64,000 bases of DNA. Origin: Anseranas semipalmata (Eukaryota; Chordata; Aves; Anseriformes; Anseranatidae). The stretch is taken from positions 62,001 through 126,000 of the forward strand of contig VXAA01003352.1 in assembly GCA_013399115.1 (NCBI GenBank), read 5' to 3'. A program made the translations under genes and the position numbers. A model generated the notes under the pieces. It saw only the letters and a program-made list of their open reading frames with translations. It made no database searches and had not been told where the DNA came from. Of this stretch, positions 46,551 through 63,100 are shown in pieces (within the stretch, counting starts at the first letter, position 1; each line of letters begins with the position of its first letter).

Positions 46551-49500
46551 TTGGCAAAAACACGGAACGTTGATAGCTGTGGAGGGTAAAAAAAAAAAAA
46601 GGCGCGGAGTCTCTCAGCTCTCGTAAGCGCAAGGTTTAGTACGTAGGCTGCAGCATTTAAGGTTGGAAGTGAGCGCTCGGGGTGTGTTACAACGTGTCTT
46701 GTCTCTGCATCAGATCCGGCTGCCCCCAGAAGTCAATCGGATCCTGTATATTAGGAACCTGCCGTATAAAATCACCGCGGAGGAAATGTATGATATTTTT
46801 GGGAAATACGGGCCTATTCGACAAATCAGAGTGTAAGTGCTATTTATTTATGTATTTGTTTTGAGAAGTTAAGGACTTTACGGGCGTTGGGCTGGCCATT
46901 ATAGGTCAGTATTGCTATTACAGTAGGTAACAACCGGATTTTACAGCTGCAAAAGCTGAACGTACCCTAGCAGCATCCCGATATGCTGCAGGGGAATGTG
47001 GTGATGTTTCTGTTATGTGTAAATTTGTTTCAAAAGAATATTGCTGGTAGAGAGGTTGAAAAAGCTTAAACCTGGTGTGAACGCAGGTAAGGGGGCAAAA
47101 ATAAGAAGTTACTCTTTTAAATAAACCTTAAATGCAGCTAACCTTTTATGTTAAGGTAAAAATAAGAGCAGCAAGGGTTGAAAGCAACCACTTTTCCTGC
47201 TTAATGAGTATTAAATACTGACCTAATGGAAAAATGGAGATGGCTACCAAAAACTAATACACCACTCCCTATGCATCAGATACAGCTTGTGGCCCAGAGG
47301 AGGGCCAAGATGATGATCACAGGCCTGGAGCACCTCTCCTGTGAAGGGAGGCTGAGGGAGCTGGGGTTGTTCAGCCTGGAGAAGGGAAGGCTCCGGGGAG
47401 ACCTTATAGCAGCCTTCCAGTGCCTAAAGGGGGCCTACAGGAAAGCAGAAGAGGGACTCTGTCAGGGAGTGTAGTGATAGGACAAGGGGTAATGGCTTTA
47501 AACTGAAACAGGGTAGGTTTAGATTAAATATTAGGAAGAAATTAAATTCTTTACTCAGAGGGTGGTGAGGCACTGGAACAGGTTGCCCACAGAAGCTGTG
47601 GATGCCTCATCCCTGGAAGTGTTCAAGGCCAGGCTGGATGGGGCTTTGGGCAACCTGGTCTGGTGGGAGGTGTCCCTGCCCATGGCAGGGGGGTTGGAAC
47701 TAGATGGTCTTTAAGGTCCCTTCCAACCCAAACCACTCTGTGATATCTATTTGATAAGGTTTTCTTCATACTGCCCTTATCCAGATGCTGACAAAATAAC
47801 TTTTAGCATCTCTGAGTTCTCAAGTAGGTTGTTGGTTGGATTAGAGAAGAATACGTCCTTGTTTATGTTGCTCTCTATTTGCCCGTGCTCTGAGACTGGG
47901 GTGGGTAATGAATCCAAAATATGTTTCACTGTTTTGATTATGTAGGACATAAATGTGGTAACAGCAAAACAGACCAAACTTTAGCCCAGATCAAAATGCT
48001 TTTTTCAATCAGAGCCATAGTGATAAAAAATGATTGTTCAGTGTAAGGAACAAAGTGAGTTTTCTGCATAGAATTGCCTTCAGTAAACAAACAGGAACAG
48101 AGGGGGATATAGGGGTGTGCTCCTGAATGCTGTGTAGCTGGTGAGATCCTTCTAATACAGTGTTGGGCAACAGAAGTGACTGGGGAAGTGGTTAAAGGAA
48201 CAAGGGATAAATTTATTGCTTAGCTAAATAGGTGGAATTGGTCACTAATGGTTCTAAGTCGATAAAGGAGAACAAATATTTAAGGTTTCTGTAAAAGGGT
48301 AGGTTGGAGTAGTGTGACAGTGGCATGTAAAGAACTCAGACATGTCAGGAGATGTGCTGAAGTGTGTGTTCTGACGGGAACTGCTTGCAGTGTGCCTGCT
48401 GATCGTTCAGAACTGCCGATTCGTGTTGTTTGCTGCAGAAATCCTGACATTGTCATGAGACAAGATGTAACGTGGAACTCCCTTTGTAACGACTTAGCTC
48501 CTTTGTGCAGTTTTTATCCTGTTCACCTCTTCCCTTGCATACACATCCCAGAGTGGACCTGCATGATGTTGTTTGTTGGAGTTCTCTTATAAGTCAGCAC
48601 CTTAGAAAGGGTTTTTTCTGGTTGTTAAGTTTGTTATAGCTATCTTTTAGCTGGGATCTTTTGGATTTGTAAGCTCTGTAATCTTTCTGAGCTAGTTAGC
48701 ATTATGGGCCCAGACATGTCTCCTGTCCCTCAGGCAAAGGAAATTGAATTGATGGTCTGATAGGTGATGGTTGTGCATCTGAGGTGGTCTTGCATCGGCG
48801 CGGCTGTTTTGTGATGTGCTAACAACAGTATTCCATCCTACCTCTGTTGCATTTTCCTATCGCTTCTGACTCTGAACTGTAAGTGAAGATTGGCGTGGAA
48901 AGCAGGGATATTTTTCAGTGTCTAGGAAAAATAATAATTGTTCTTTAGTGAAGTTACATTAGTTAATCCAATCTCAGGCACTGCTAAATATTAATAGAAT
49001 TATTTCCTGTGCATTTAGTTTAATGTTAACACTGATCTTGCTCTGCAGTGGAAACACTCCGGAAACTAGAGGAACAGCCTATGTAGTCTATGAGGACATC
49101 TTTGATGCCAAAAATGCCTGTGATCATCTGTCAGGATTCAATGTGTGCAACAGATACCTTGTCGTTTTGTACTATAATGCAAACAGGGTAAGTACACTCG
49201 GTTTTCTTTAAGTTACCTGTGAACATGTTTAGCATTTAAAAAAAACAGTTTGAAAAGACAGTTGCTTGGATAGTTTTAATCCAAACCAGTAGAGGGATTG
49301 GATTAGGTAAATTGTCAGGGTTTAATCTTTAGTTGGTGATTCATGCGCAAATCACCCAAACCTTTGGACTGGGGATGATGAAAAACATGCTTCAGGTGAG
49401 TGTAGTTTGGAGAAGAGGTAGCAGGGGCCTCAAAACTGAACAGTTACAACAGGGTGCGAGATCTTGTTAAAAAGTAAAAAGTCTGTAATTCTTGTCATTC

Positions 49501-49765
49501 TCCCTGTTGCTGATGGTGCCCAGAGTACTGTTGTGTTCTCCAAGGTTGAGAATTAAGCAATGCTGTTCATATGCGATATTGATGTCATTCATAGTGATAA
49601 GTGGTTGCAGTTTCTGGGAAGTAACGTCATAAGATGCAATTTTTCTTCTTACACCTTTTATTTTTCTAATCACAGGCATTCCAAAAGATGGACACAAAGA
49701 AGAAAGAGGAACAGCTTAAGCTCCTCAAGGAAAAATATGGAATTAATACAGACCCGCCAAAATAA
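46391..49765 (+). CDS. SF3B6: Splicing factor 3B subunit 6 (p14/SF3b14), 4 exons, 125 aa
   Basis: SF3B6 is the small RRM protein of the U2 snRNP SF3b complex that contacts the branch-point adenosine and binds SF3B1. Exons are 46391-46420, 46714-46832, 49049-49187 and 49676-49765, together 378 bases or 125 codons plus stop. The protein begins [20 protein letters not shown] and looks essentially identical to human. RNP2 is LYIRNL with Tyr22, the residue cross-linked to the branch adenosine, and RNP1 is GTAYVVYE. The C-terminal helix is [19 protein letters not shown]. The ATG lies in a CCGGCGCCATGG Kozak context. Intron 2 carries a CR1 insertion. Essential nuclear housekeeping gene. Confidence 0.98.
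46714..46832 (+). CDS. SF3B6: SF3B6 exon 2 (RRM, RNP2)
   Basis: The acceptor is CTGCATCAG and the donor GT|GTAAGT. It encodes [20 protein letters not shown] through to YGPIRQIR plus two bases. Confidence 0.97.
46833..49048 (+). other. SF3B6: SF3B6 intron 2
   Basis: This 2.2 kb intron contains a CR1 fragment at 47278-47745. The rest is unique sequence with no recognised gene. Introns 1 (46421-46713) and 3 (49188-49675) are short and unremarkable. Confidence 0.85.
47278..47745 (+). repeat. CR1 LINE 3' region in SF3B6 intron 2
   Basis: It shows the CR1 consensus-like runs GGGTTGTTCAGCCTGGAGAA, GGCACTGGAACAGGTTGCCC and GGTCCCTTCCAACCCAAACC, ending in CTCTGTGAT. It is 5'-truncated, and the 82-codon open frame over it is repeat-derived. 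It looks less diverged than the 21.6 kb fragment. Confidence 0.93.
49049..49187 (+). CDS. SF3B6: SF3B6 exon 3 (RRM, RNP1)
   Basis: The acceptor is GCTCTGCAG and the donor AGG|GTAAGT. It encodes [20 protein letters not shown] through to [10 protein letters not shown]. Confidence 0.97.
49676..49765 (+). CDS. SF3B6: SF3B6 exon 4
   Basis: The acceptor is CTAATCACAG. It encodes [20 protein letters not shown] and YGINTDPPK, then TAA at 49763. Confidence 0.97.
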   Translation, partial: AFQKMDTKKKEEQLKLLKEKYGINTDPPK

Positions 49766-50260
49766 ACTGATCTTTTTGGAAAACTGTTTTCAAGACCTAC
49801 CATTGTGTTCTTGAACTATATAAGGATTCTCACTGAAGTATCACTTTTATTTTTAATTTAATAGGCTGTAATTTGAACCTTTAGATCTTCCTATTAGAAT
49901 TAAATGTAAAACATCAGAAGATCTGCTTTAAGCTTAAATCCCCTAAATGGACACAGCTGCTTTGTGTTGTAAGGGTGAACTGGTAAATGCTGCATAACCA
50001 CAGTCCTGTTTCTGGCAGGCCCTCCTTATGAGATGGGACCAAGTACGTCGAGCGACTCAGGCCTGCTGAAATTCTGCCCAGTCTCCAGGGCTGATTTTTA
50101 ACGTGGCAGCCAGTTAACGCAAAGAGTTCAAGGGGCTCTGTATGAACTGTCCACATGCGGAATTCCACATGCCACTTCTAAAAATGGAGTATTGCAAGTA
50201 AACAAGAGTGTCCCTTTTCTTGTGCTTTTTTAAAATAAAAAAAAAAGTATGGTTTGATTC
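49766..50260 (+). other. SF3B6: SF3B6 3'UTR
   Basis: About 0.5 kb ends near the AATAAA at 50234-50239, which is followed by an A run and a TTGTTC/TGTATATTG stretch. The exact end is inferred. Confidence 0.6.
50234..50239 (+). terminator. SF3B6: Polyadenylation signal, SF3B6
   Basis: AATAAA lies about 470 bases past the stop. Another at about 50807 is possible. Confidence 0.6.
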
Positions 50261-53200
50261 TTGTTCACACCTGTATATTGTACACAATTTATTGCACCTT
50301 TCTCCTCCTTGGAATGTTTGAAGGAGCGTAACTGTTGTTAGGCTGCTTCTTCCTAGAAACAAACAAAGCCTAAACACGTACATGTAATATTGGGTGGAGG
50401 AAAAAGAAAACCATGTTTAAATTTTTGGCTCTTTATTTCTGAAAGTATCAGCGCTCGTCTCACGAATACAAAGTTTGATGCAGGGTACGTATAACCAGTA
50501 TATTTGAGAAGTGGACAAGAGCGAGCTCTACCTCCGTTCTTAACCAGCTGGAAGTTGGGTGAACATGGGTGGTCATCCTGCCTCTTGGGAGGATTTATGC
50601 ACTTGGATTTGATGTTCAATGTGCTGACCATGCAACTTCTAGCCAGTGCAGAACGTGGGCAGATGCAAACATATTTTGCCTAAGGATTTATAATTTAGGT
50701 TAAAAATTCTTGTATTATTAATTATACCGTCATAAAGGAATATTTTCTTTTTTCATTGAAATATGTCACTTAAAATGTGCTGTTCTTGTGTCTGTTTAGT
50801 AAAAAATAATAAATGCCCGCATAATTTTGCTTTGTTTTTTAATCAAGGCTTGCTTTATGCTGTGCTTGTAACCTTACCTTTTAAAAAGGAATCGGTCATC
50901 ACCCGAATGTGTGCGATACGGGTCATAATTTGTAGAGCCTGCAGTACGTCCGTAAATGTTCACACGCATCCAGCACGTGAGTGATGGGGGAAGGATGCCC
51001 AGCTCTGGGTGCCGATGCCCAGCTCTCAAACAGAAGTCCCTTTTATTTGCCACATGCTCCAGCTGTCTTAGCTGGGAGGAGCACGGAGGGTGCTGCTGAT
51101 GCTCTGAGCTGGCTGTTTCACCCCTGAGCAGCGGGGAGGAGAAGTCTTGCAGGGGGCAGTAAGTGTCTCATAGCTTTTTAAAGGTCTGCATGTTGGGGGG
51201 TGACACACACAGACCATTTACACAAGTTGTTGGGCATTTAGAAGGCCCCTGGCTATAACAGGAACCGGAGGTGCTTGTTACCATGCTGGATTTATGCTTC
51301 TAATAAATAATGCTAAACGCTGGTAATAAAACACTGAGGCACTAACAATGGAGCCACGTTCTGTCTGCCGTGTTTAAAATCATATGCAAATACTGCATTC
51401 CATCTGTCAATAGCAGAGAGCATGTTGCCTGCGCTATAGTGTCTGTTTTGATGAGGATTTGATGCTGTTTGAAAAATATATATAAAAAGCAATTCTTTAG
51501 GGTAATAAGATTAATAAAAATTCCTTCAATGAATCCTCAAGATCAGCAGCTTTTGATTTCTCCGAGAGCTCAGCTGCTGCCTTTCATTAAATATTCCATT
51601 TCATACTTTTTCTTCTAGTGCCTGTTCAGGGCTTTCAATGTCCCTGTACATGTAAAATGAAATAATAATTTGTACCTGCAAGACAGAGGGAATGGAAATC
51701 GAATGCCCGGAGGATTGTTTTGATGAGGTCTGCTCAAGATTTTGTTTGAAATGTAATATCAAAGGACGGGGAAATGAGTTCAGTTATATGAATGGCAGAG
51801 GGGGCAGCAAATAAGGCAGATGTTACCAGCCTTGCAGTCTACATCTGTGCTGGTTTTTGTGTGTGCTCACTTTCCATTTAATTTTTCAGGAAGTAGGGCA
51901 TGAAATTAAGCCTGGAAGGTCATTTTTTCCATCTATACTGTTTAGAAATTAGTAACAAGAGCATATCTGATTACACAGGCAGTGACAGTAAATTTCTTCC
52001 AATCCATTATATAGTGGTAATAATTATATGTACTGTGTTGATCGATGATACAATTAAATAAATTAACACATTTGCAGTCAAATAAAGAGCTGAAGATTAC
52101 ATTTCCTTGAAGACTTAATTTCCCTAAGTATCACAAAGCACAATTAGTTTTCCTTTCAGATTTTTTTAATGAAATTGGCATGAAAAATGTAATAATCTCT
52201 GCTTCCAACAAAGGTCTCTGAAGAGAAAGGGCGATGAGGGAGAGAGCTTCATCAACCAGCTGTAATAAGGATTTTACAGACTCGGTAATGGCAGGGTTGT
52301 ACAGCTGAGGGCAATAGGAAAGGTAAGTGCACAGCAGCTCTTCAGATCGAGATGGTAAGACTGGCTCTGATCAGCTCTTACAGCGCAGCAGGAACACTTC
52401 CCACTGGCAAAGAAACCTAGCAAAAGAGGAAAGGGAGAGCGATGCCCCAGCTGTTGCTTGGACAGCAGCAGAACCAGCGGGACCAACAGACGATGGAGGT
52501 GTACCAGGAACACGCGGCTGGTCCAGGTACGCCGAATCAGTTCTCCGCATCACCGTTCACATTTGAGGCACTCGGGAAAGGTCCAGTCTATCCCCAGTGA
52601 GAACTCTTGGTGAGACGTGGTTGTGTAACCTAGCTGCTGCAGTGATCCCAGATTTCCACCAAAAAAGGATCCCAAAAGGTCTTTAGTTTTCTTTAAGGAC
52701 AGGGGAGCAAGAAAAAATGTTTACCAACCTTCAGTGAATTATAGTCTGCAAGAGAGGGGTTTTGTTTGCTTATGACCAGCACCAGAAAGTGCAGCCTAAA
52801 AACAAGGTATGTTCAGTGGCCACATCATTCCATAGTTCAGATTGGTTTTGGGAGCTGGATGAAAGTAATTCTGCTTTTCTTTAGCCTATCTCAGCTCTAG
52901 CAGAAATCGTTACACTAGTTTTACTGTTGTAAAGGCACAGAATTGGACCAGCACTGTATGTCCTTGAGGAACACCACTTTCTCTCTCTTCAGCAGCCAAA
53001 TTTTGGCCAGAGTTGGGCCACCAGCAGTGCAGGGGAGACGGAGAATCAGGAAACCTCTCTGTCCCAGCAGCCCCTACATGCACATTCCTAGGTACCGCTG
53101 CTCCCACAGAGATCTTCCACTGTGCAATCTATAACAGAAGCAGTACATGGAATTATGTGTATTTCATGTAAGAAGAGAAATAATTAACAAGAAAATCAGT

Positions 53201-53290
53201 GGATGATCGTTTGAAGAACTTCTTATGCACCAGAAAGAATTCCGATGGCCGGTGGAAAGCAGAAAAGAAGAAAACAGAAATTGTAAAGTA
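50261..53290. other. Intergenic region between convergent SF3B6 and FKBP1B
   Basis: No gene or repeat is recognised. The part at 51300-52230 is AT-rich with many homeodomain- and POU-like motifs and may be a conserved non-coding element (see findings). Confidence 0.6.
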
Positions 53291-53844
53291 TCAATATTTT
53301 ATTGTTTTATATATATTTTTAAATTCTTAAATGAGACAGTATTTTTTAAAACAGCAGCAAGCAGAACGTACAAGTTGAGAAAAGTGGCAGCGCAGGTAAC
53401 TCTGTTTGGCTAATGCCCGTTCATGTACAAGGCGTACATTGGATTTTTTGAGCACCTTCTGTGTTTTTATTTTTTCTTGGTTTAAGTGTACAGTAAGGCA
53501 GTGGTTTTTTCAATAAGGAATATATATATATTTATATTTATATATATTTTCAATCATCACTGTGAATTTTTATTACATGCAAGTTAAATAAAATGTACAA
53601 CTTGAAAATGTTACAACGGTAGACATTTTTCCCAAAGCAACGCTTCCAATAAAAGGCAAATACGGACACCACAAAGTTAAAAAACGAGAAAGAAGGCTTC
53701 AGAAACCTAATGGCAGGCGCTATTGACATGACAGCTTGAGCAGGGAAGATTAGGATTCCAGTGAAGATTTCTCCCGCTGCTGGAAAAGTGAGAAAGAACG
53801 GATGATTATCAACAGGTGCCTCCAGCCAACTCCCTCGAGAAGAC
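53291..53844 (-). other. FKBP1B: FKBP1B 3'UTR with several poly(A) signals
   Basis: On the minus strand AATAAA occurs at 53574-53569, 53471-53466 and 53303-53298, so the 3'UTR may be about 0.3 to 0.57 kb. Which signal is used cannot be told. Confidence 0.5.
53520..53551 (+). repeat. AT-rich simple repeat in the FKBP1B 3' region
   Basis: An alternating TA run with TTTA interruptions, about 30 bases. Confidence 0.8.
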
Positions 53845-57173
<3,329 letters not shown>

Positions 57174-60100
57174 CTGCCAAAACAAGACACACAGTTTCAA
57201 TCTGAGCTACATCTAAATTTAAGTGCTGAGAGGTGGGGAGGAAGGAAGTGAAAAATTAATGTCTTGGTCATAACAACTGTTCATTTCCATTTTCACTATG
57301 AATCCTCATCTCAAACGGATATGGCAGGAGAGTCAAAAGCAGTGGCACCACATTGCTACCTTTGCCTTCTAGTAATTTAGGCTCCAAAATGGAAGGAATG
57401 GAAACATATTCACATTGTTGTTCTTACTGCAGTAGGTTGTAACTCATATTGTGCCAAATGTTGCACAGACAAGACGAGCTGTTCCTTGCAAAGGGGAGCT
57501 TCCACGCTAAATAGATGAAAGCAAGCAAAGAATAAGTAGGAGGCAGTGGAAGGGAACAGAGAGAAAACATCAGTGCAGGGTGAGGGCTAAGGTGCAGGCC
57601 TGTTACCACCACACGTTATTGTCCAGAGGCTGTTAAATCAACTTATTGTCACTAGGAGTGGGATGTCTTCCCATCTAAACTCAGCATTTGGACTCCCTTT
57701 AAGGTGTGGAGAAAAACAGGTGCTTCTAGCACACAACTCACCTCAACGGTTTTAGAAATCTGTCTTAAAACTGGGTGAATCGTGACCCTTTCTCTGCACT
57801 GCTCATAAATGGAGCAGGGACAAACAGCTTAGATGCATACAGTTACATTGCAAATGGCCAGCGCTAGGTGGGATGGATCCCACTGCAGGTGCCTGCTCCA
57901 AGCCTCCTCCTAAACACAAAACAACTCCCTAAAACAAACCCCCACATCAAGAAACCAAATTTAACGTAAATTTGACTAGATTTTCTTCCATGTTTACCAT
58001 ATTGAGAATAAGATAGAGAGCTTCCCATTAAATACTTACCATTTATTGGTAAGGTATTCTATTAACAGCATAACTAACTGCAGGAAACAGTCCTTGTGGA
58101 GAACATGGGTGACCCTGGACTGTTGCCATGTCTGGTAGTCTCATGGCAGTCAATGGGACCTTTCCTCTGACTTCGAAGGGTGGGGATGTAGATTCAGGTT
58201 CGGGAACTCCAAGCCAAATTTGCTGCCAGTTAAGCATATGCAGGTATAGAGCAGATCCTTTGACTTGTTGCTGCAAATTTATACCAGAATTCCTAAAAGC
58301 AGTGTTTGGTACCTTGACTGTTAAACTTCTCTACTTGATTTACTCAGCAGTGCTAGAATAAAGCACATTACACAAATGTGGCCATTCCACATCGTGTGTG
58401 TGAAACTTCAACACTGCATTACAGCTGTACGCATTTCCTCCTTGTACACAAAGAATGGAAAAGATTCTGCACTCAAAAATATGAAAATAGCAAGGATATT
58501 TGTATGAATACTCCATTAGCCTCATTCTTTATATTGTCATACAGCCACAAGACAGTCACAGTAACACCTTATTAATCTGGATGGACACAACACTGTTTCA
58601 ACCTGTATATTATGCACAGATTCTACAGCAAATGGATAAGCCTTTACAGGGCCCTACATCATTAGCTATCCTCATTCTTTTTTCAAACTGGATATTTATG
58701 ATAGCTAAAAACCTAAGAGTAATCGATAATTGCTCTCTCCAAATGTTACACTCTGAATATTGCAAGGTTGGGCTATTTATATATTAGAATAAATACTTTC
58801 TTTGTAATGCTGTAATGCCCCAGTGTTCTGGGCATATACAATGACTGTACTGTACAAGGTGCTGTAAAAAGAAACACTCATGAATAAGCAAATATTTGAA
58901 AAAGTTTATGGTTGAAACAATTTTATTAAGCACAGCTTTGACAGAAAACGCTGAGAAATACTACCTTTATGATTCATTATGAAAAATACAGTCTGATTTC
59001 CTTTCATTAAAGCAGTTATATTAATAGACCAGCTCAATGCATTTTTTTTTTTCCTAGGGAAAATCATTAGTTATTGTTCAAACAACAAAAATGGCACATT
59101 TGGCTTACTTAAAAAATGCATGCTCCGATTCAATGGTAAATATAAAGAGATGTGCCAGGATGAAAAACAAAGACTAAAAGGGTACAATTCATCTTACCTA
59201 TCTTTATGCTTCTTGCTATTTTTGAGCTAATTACTCTGTTTCTCTCTATAACCAACTCAGAAAAAAATGCACTTTCAGGGGGCAATTCATCTAACCAAAT
59301 CCAGGGATCTACATTAGGACATAATGAATTGCGTCCTGGCAGTGCCTATTTCTTTGCAATGAATTTAAAGGAAGTCCAGACAACTAGCTCAGACACAGAT
59401 GTCTCCAAATTCATTAGCAGTTAAATCAGTAGTGATGGCATTCTAGACTTGCAGTAGTAAGTACAAAGTATTTGATTGTTCAAGTGGGGTTCTGTGTCTA
59501 GATGTTTCACATCGGTATGAAAACCAAATGATATGCTAAGGCAAATTAGCTGTTGACCAAGTCCAACATTTGTCTAAGTTGATACTTCAGAGAAGTGCGG
59601 GCGTGTGTGTGTATAAGACCTTAGGAGGGCAATTATGGAATAACCTGCCCATAACATATGTTTCACAGCCTTCACCGTTAGTGTTTGTCATATTCCTAAG
59701 TTTTTTTACAGTAAAATAGAGAAGTATTTTACGTATGCTCTGATGCAAGTACATACACATATTATGCAATGTATCTGCTCAGTGATATCCCAAAGCCCCC
59801 TCTGTGCAGACCGGGATGCCGGAACTGCTGTTTGCACAAGGCCTTCAAGTTACAATCAAGCATGGATTCATTTGTATAGCAGAAAAATAGCATGCATGTG
59901 GAGGAGGGCAGGCAGGGAGAAGCAGCTCGGAGAGAACTCTCAGGCATATCATATAATCTTTTTTGAAGTATTTGATCTTAAATTTAAATAGCAGTCCTTT
60001 CTTACAGCGATTTTATTTTTAAACACATCATAAAACCTTTTGTTTCTATGAAATAGAAGGAGACTATTAGAGAATCCCAATATTTAGTAGTTTTAATATT

Positions 60101-63100
60101 AAATCTTTGTACTGTCATTACATTCTGTATGTTCAAAGTAGTATGCAAACATTAATTATTCTTCACAGCAGCCCAAGGTAAAAGAAGATATTTCTTATAA
60201 AATAGCCTCACTCTGGAAGTTCAGATTCAGATGCAAAGTTCCACAACACTTCAGTTATGTTTTCACTTTGTTTTGTAACTAAAGCCTATTAAAATACTTA
60301 GCTTAAAGGTCTGATGGTTTACAAAATACTACAGATCAAACTGGTGACAGAGCCAGAATTAACTCTTTGGAGAGCTTGCTAGTCTAATATCTATCATGTC
60401 AAAACTGACTCTCATTTCACCATCAAAAGTCAATAGAAGATAGGCTTATAGAAGAAAACAGCGTTGTTCTCCTGTGTTTACAGGAACATCGTATTTTCAG
60501 CGACGGATGAAAATTCATCAAGTGATGAATTCAGAAATGTAACCTCTTCTGCCATCACCCCACCTCATTGCTTTTGGATGACAAATTGGGATTCAAACAG
60601 TCAGATGCATCCGTATTTGCTGAAGCTATGGCAAGAGGGTCAATTTTTATATGACTGCCCTTTAAATGTACATCGAGTTTAGAAATGAGTCAGAGTCCCC
60701 ATGTGCCCTGGAGAAGTTCTGATACGGATTTAGATCTGAACTTTGAAGCCTGTCTTTTTTATCTCTCTATTTCTGAAAGTTAGAGTTGACTCTTCAGTCT
60801 TCTGGGAGCTAAAACAGCATAATGTTTTATTTTCTCTCTTGCTAATGCATCAATTGATTTTCCTTTTGTGAAAAAATTGATTTGGTTAATATTCTTCAAC
60901 AAGGATGGATGCCCATCTTCAGCCTGCAAGCACCTTTATTTATCTAGCTAACAACAGGGAGAAAAAAAAAACACACAGCTGGGAACTGAACAATGACATT
61001 GTTTTGCAAAGTCAAAACTCCCTTGGCAATCAATAAGAGTTTTGACTGAGCAAGGACATCTAGATGCCTATATGCTTACTTCTTATAATAACCTCACACT
61101 GGATTCTGAAAGGTAACAATTATTGTATCAAAATAATTACTTGTACAAACTCATTTATCAGAATATCGTGTGGATTTGAAAACATTCTGATCTACAAGGT
61201 GCCCTAATCACCAACTGGGTGTTAAAAATCAGGTGGCTGTAGAAACGTTCATTGGAGCTGAAGAAGTTTGAAGAGCTGACAAATCATTTTGTTAAGGAAC
61301 ATGACCAGGGATAGGTGTGCCTGCATTACTCTTTTAACACGAATTACCTAACTGAGATCAGCCAACCTCAGCTAAGACCACATCGTTTAAGTCTGCTCCT
61401 AGGGGGACAGGGCTAATGACACTGTCTGTACTTACTTGATAGGTTTTGAATCTTTTAGCTAGTTTCAACGAAGTCTGGCAGAGGAGAAGGGTTCATAATG
61501 GCATAAAGATCCTATATATTTAATGAACAGAAATCTGGGTAGGAAAAAGATCCCATAAGAGCTTCTAGCAAGAGGAAGGCTCAATCTTTGTTTGCTTTCA
61601 TAGAATCTAGACTATGGAGGAGATGTCAGGAACAGTGTGAATGTCATAGCCAGCCCACAGTCTAAGATTCTTTTTACTGGGGGTTCCTTAATCTGAGAAT
61701 AATTCAGCTGGGAATTAAACCAGCCACATAACGCAAATCCACAGAGCCAGCTGAGCTACTTAGGCACCTAACTCACAAGGTTCCAACAAAACCATGTCCA
61801 AAACCATGCTCAGAACATTATCTATAAATTAGATGGATGGAGGGAGATAACACCAAAGGCCCTCCACAGATATCCTGTCAAATTTAGGTGCTTGAATCTA
61901 GTTAATGTATGTGTACATGAGGTGAGATGAATTCTACTCCTAACATTAGCCATCTCAAAGGTAGAAACTGAGTCTCAGTCTGTCATCTAGGCTACTTCTA
62001 CAGCCACGGGAGAAAGAGCAGTATCTCCTAGAAGATTCACCCCATCTAGATATATATCTTAGGACTGCAACAATGTCGCGGAATTGTTGTATATTCTCAG
62101 TCAACTAACTTAAAAAAGTTAAAAAGTTATCATAAATTTTAAACAGTAGGCAGCTAGCTCCTGAGAGGGCCCAAGTGAGGAGACATTAACTCTTCCATCC
62201 ATCTACATGAAGTAGACCGAATTGCATCTCAGGCTTCACTGGCTCCAATGTTTGCTGAAATACTTGTTTTTGCAGTGTTGACACATTCTGGGAATCAGAA
62301 GACATAGATTCTAATCCAGGACAAATCCCTTCATTTCTCTAGTTGTTTTCCTTTTATCCTCTACAACGGGATTCACTTACTTGACAGGAGTATTAAGGGG
62401 ATGAACTGAACAGGTGATGTTCAAAGAACAGTTGCAAGTTATTCCCTTACTTTTCAAACTGTAGTTACCTACAGCAAGTAAACACAACACATATACTTGT
62501 AGACAGTTATTTTCTGTATATTTGTTGGCAGGACAAAGAGGGGCAAATATTGAGATGTTTCTAGGATGCTATCCTGTTTCATTTTATGTAGACCTGGGGT
62601 TCTTCAGGACAGGGACTATATTTTGATGGCCTTTAATGCAATCACCTTTCCAATTATGCCTTGTAATAAATCTGTGCTGATATAAACTTGTCATTTGATT
62701 TGGTTACCATGACTTGAGTGACTTGGACTCTCAGAGGCAACATTTCCTGTAGTTAGTGTTGCTGTGGGCTAAGAATTTTTGATCTCAAGTGTTTCTTTTT
62801 CCCTAAAATATACTGTTTCTAATGTCAAAATATGTCAATATTCTGTCAGAAGAATTTCTCACAGGCTGGAAATTTTGATTTTTCCCATTTACAGTCTATA
62901 ACTATCACTAATGTACATTTTTAGTTGGAAAAATACATTATTTATTGGGAAGTTTCTAGAAACTGCACAAAAGCCTTTATCTCAACATTGACACCTTCAC
63001 AGTGTATAGAGAAGGATACAGTTTAGGAAAGCAGAGGAGTTCAGCACAGTCCTATAGGAGTAGTGGGAAAAACATATCCATAAAGTCACAAATCATATCC

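Noticed and set aside
46010..46632. Frames of 137, 155 and 187 codons in the SF3B6 CpG island
   Set aside because: They are composition artefacts overlapping the real SF3B6 first exon in other frames or on the opposite strand.
47226..47474. An 82-codon frame with a gene-like sequence in SF3B6 intron 2
   Set aside because: It lies on the 3' region of a CR1 element and is repeat-derived.
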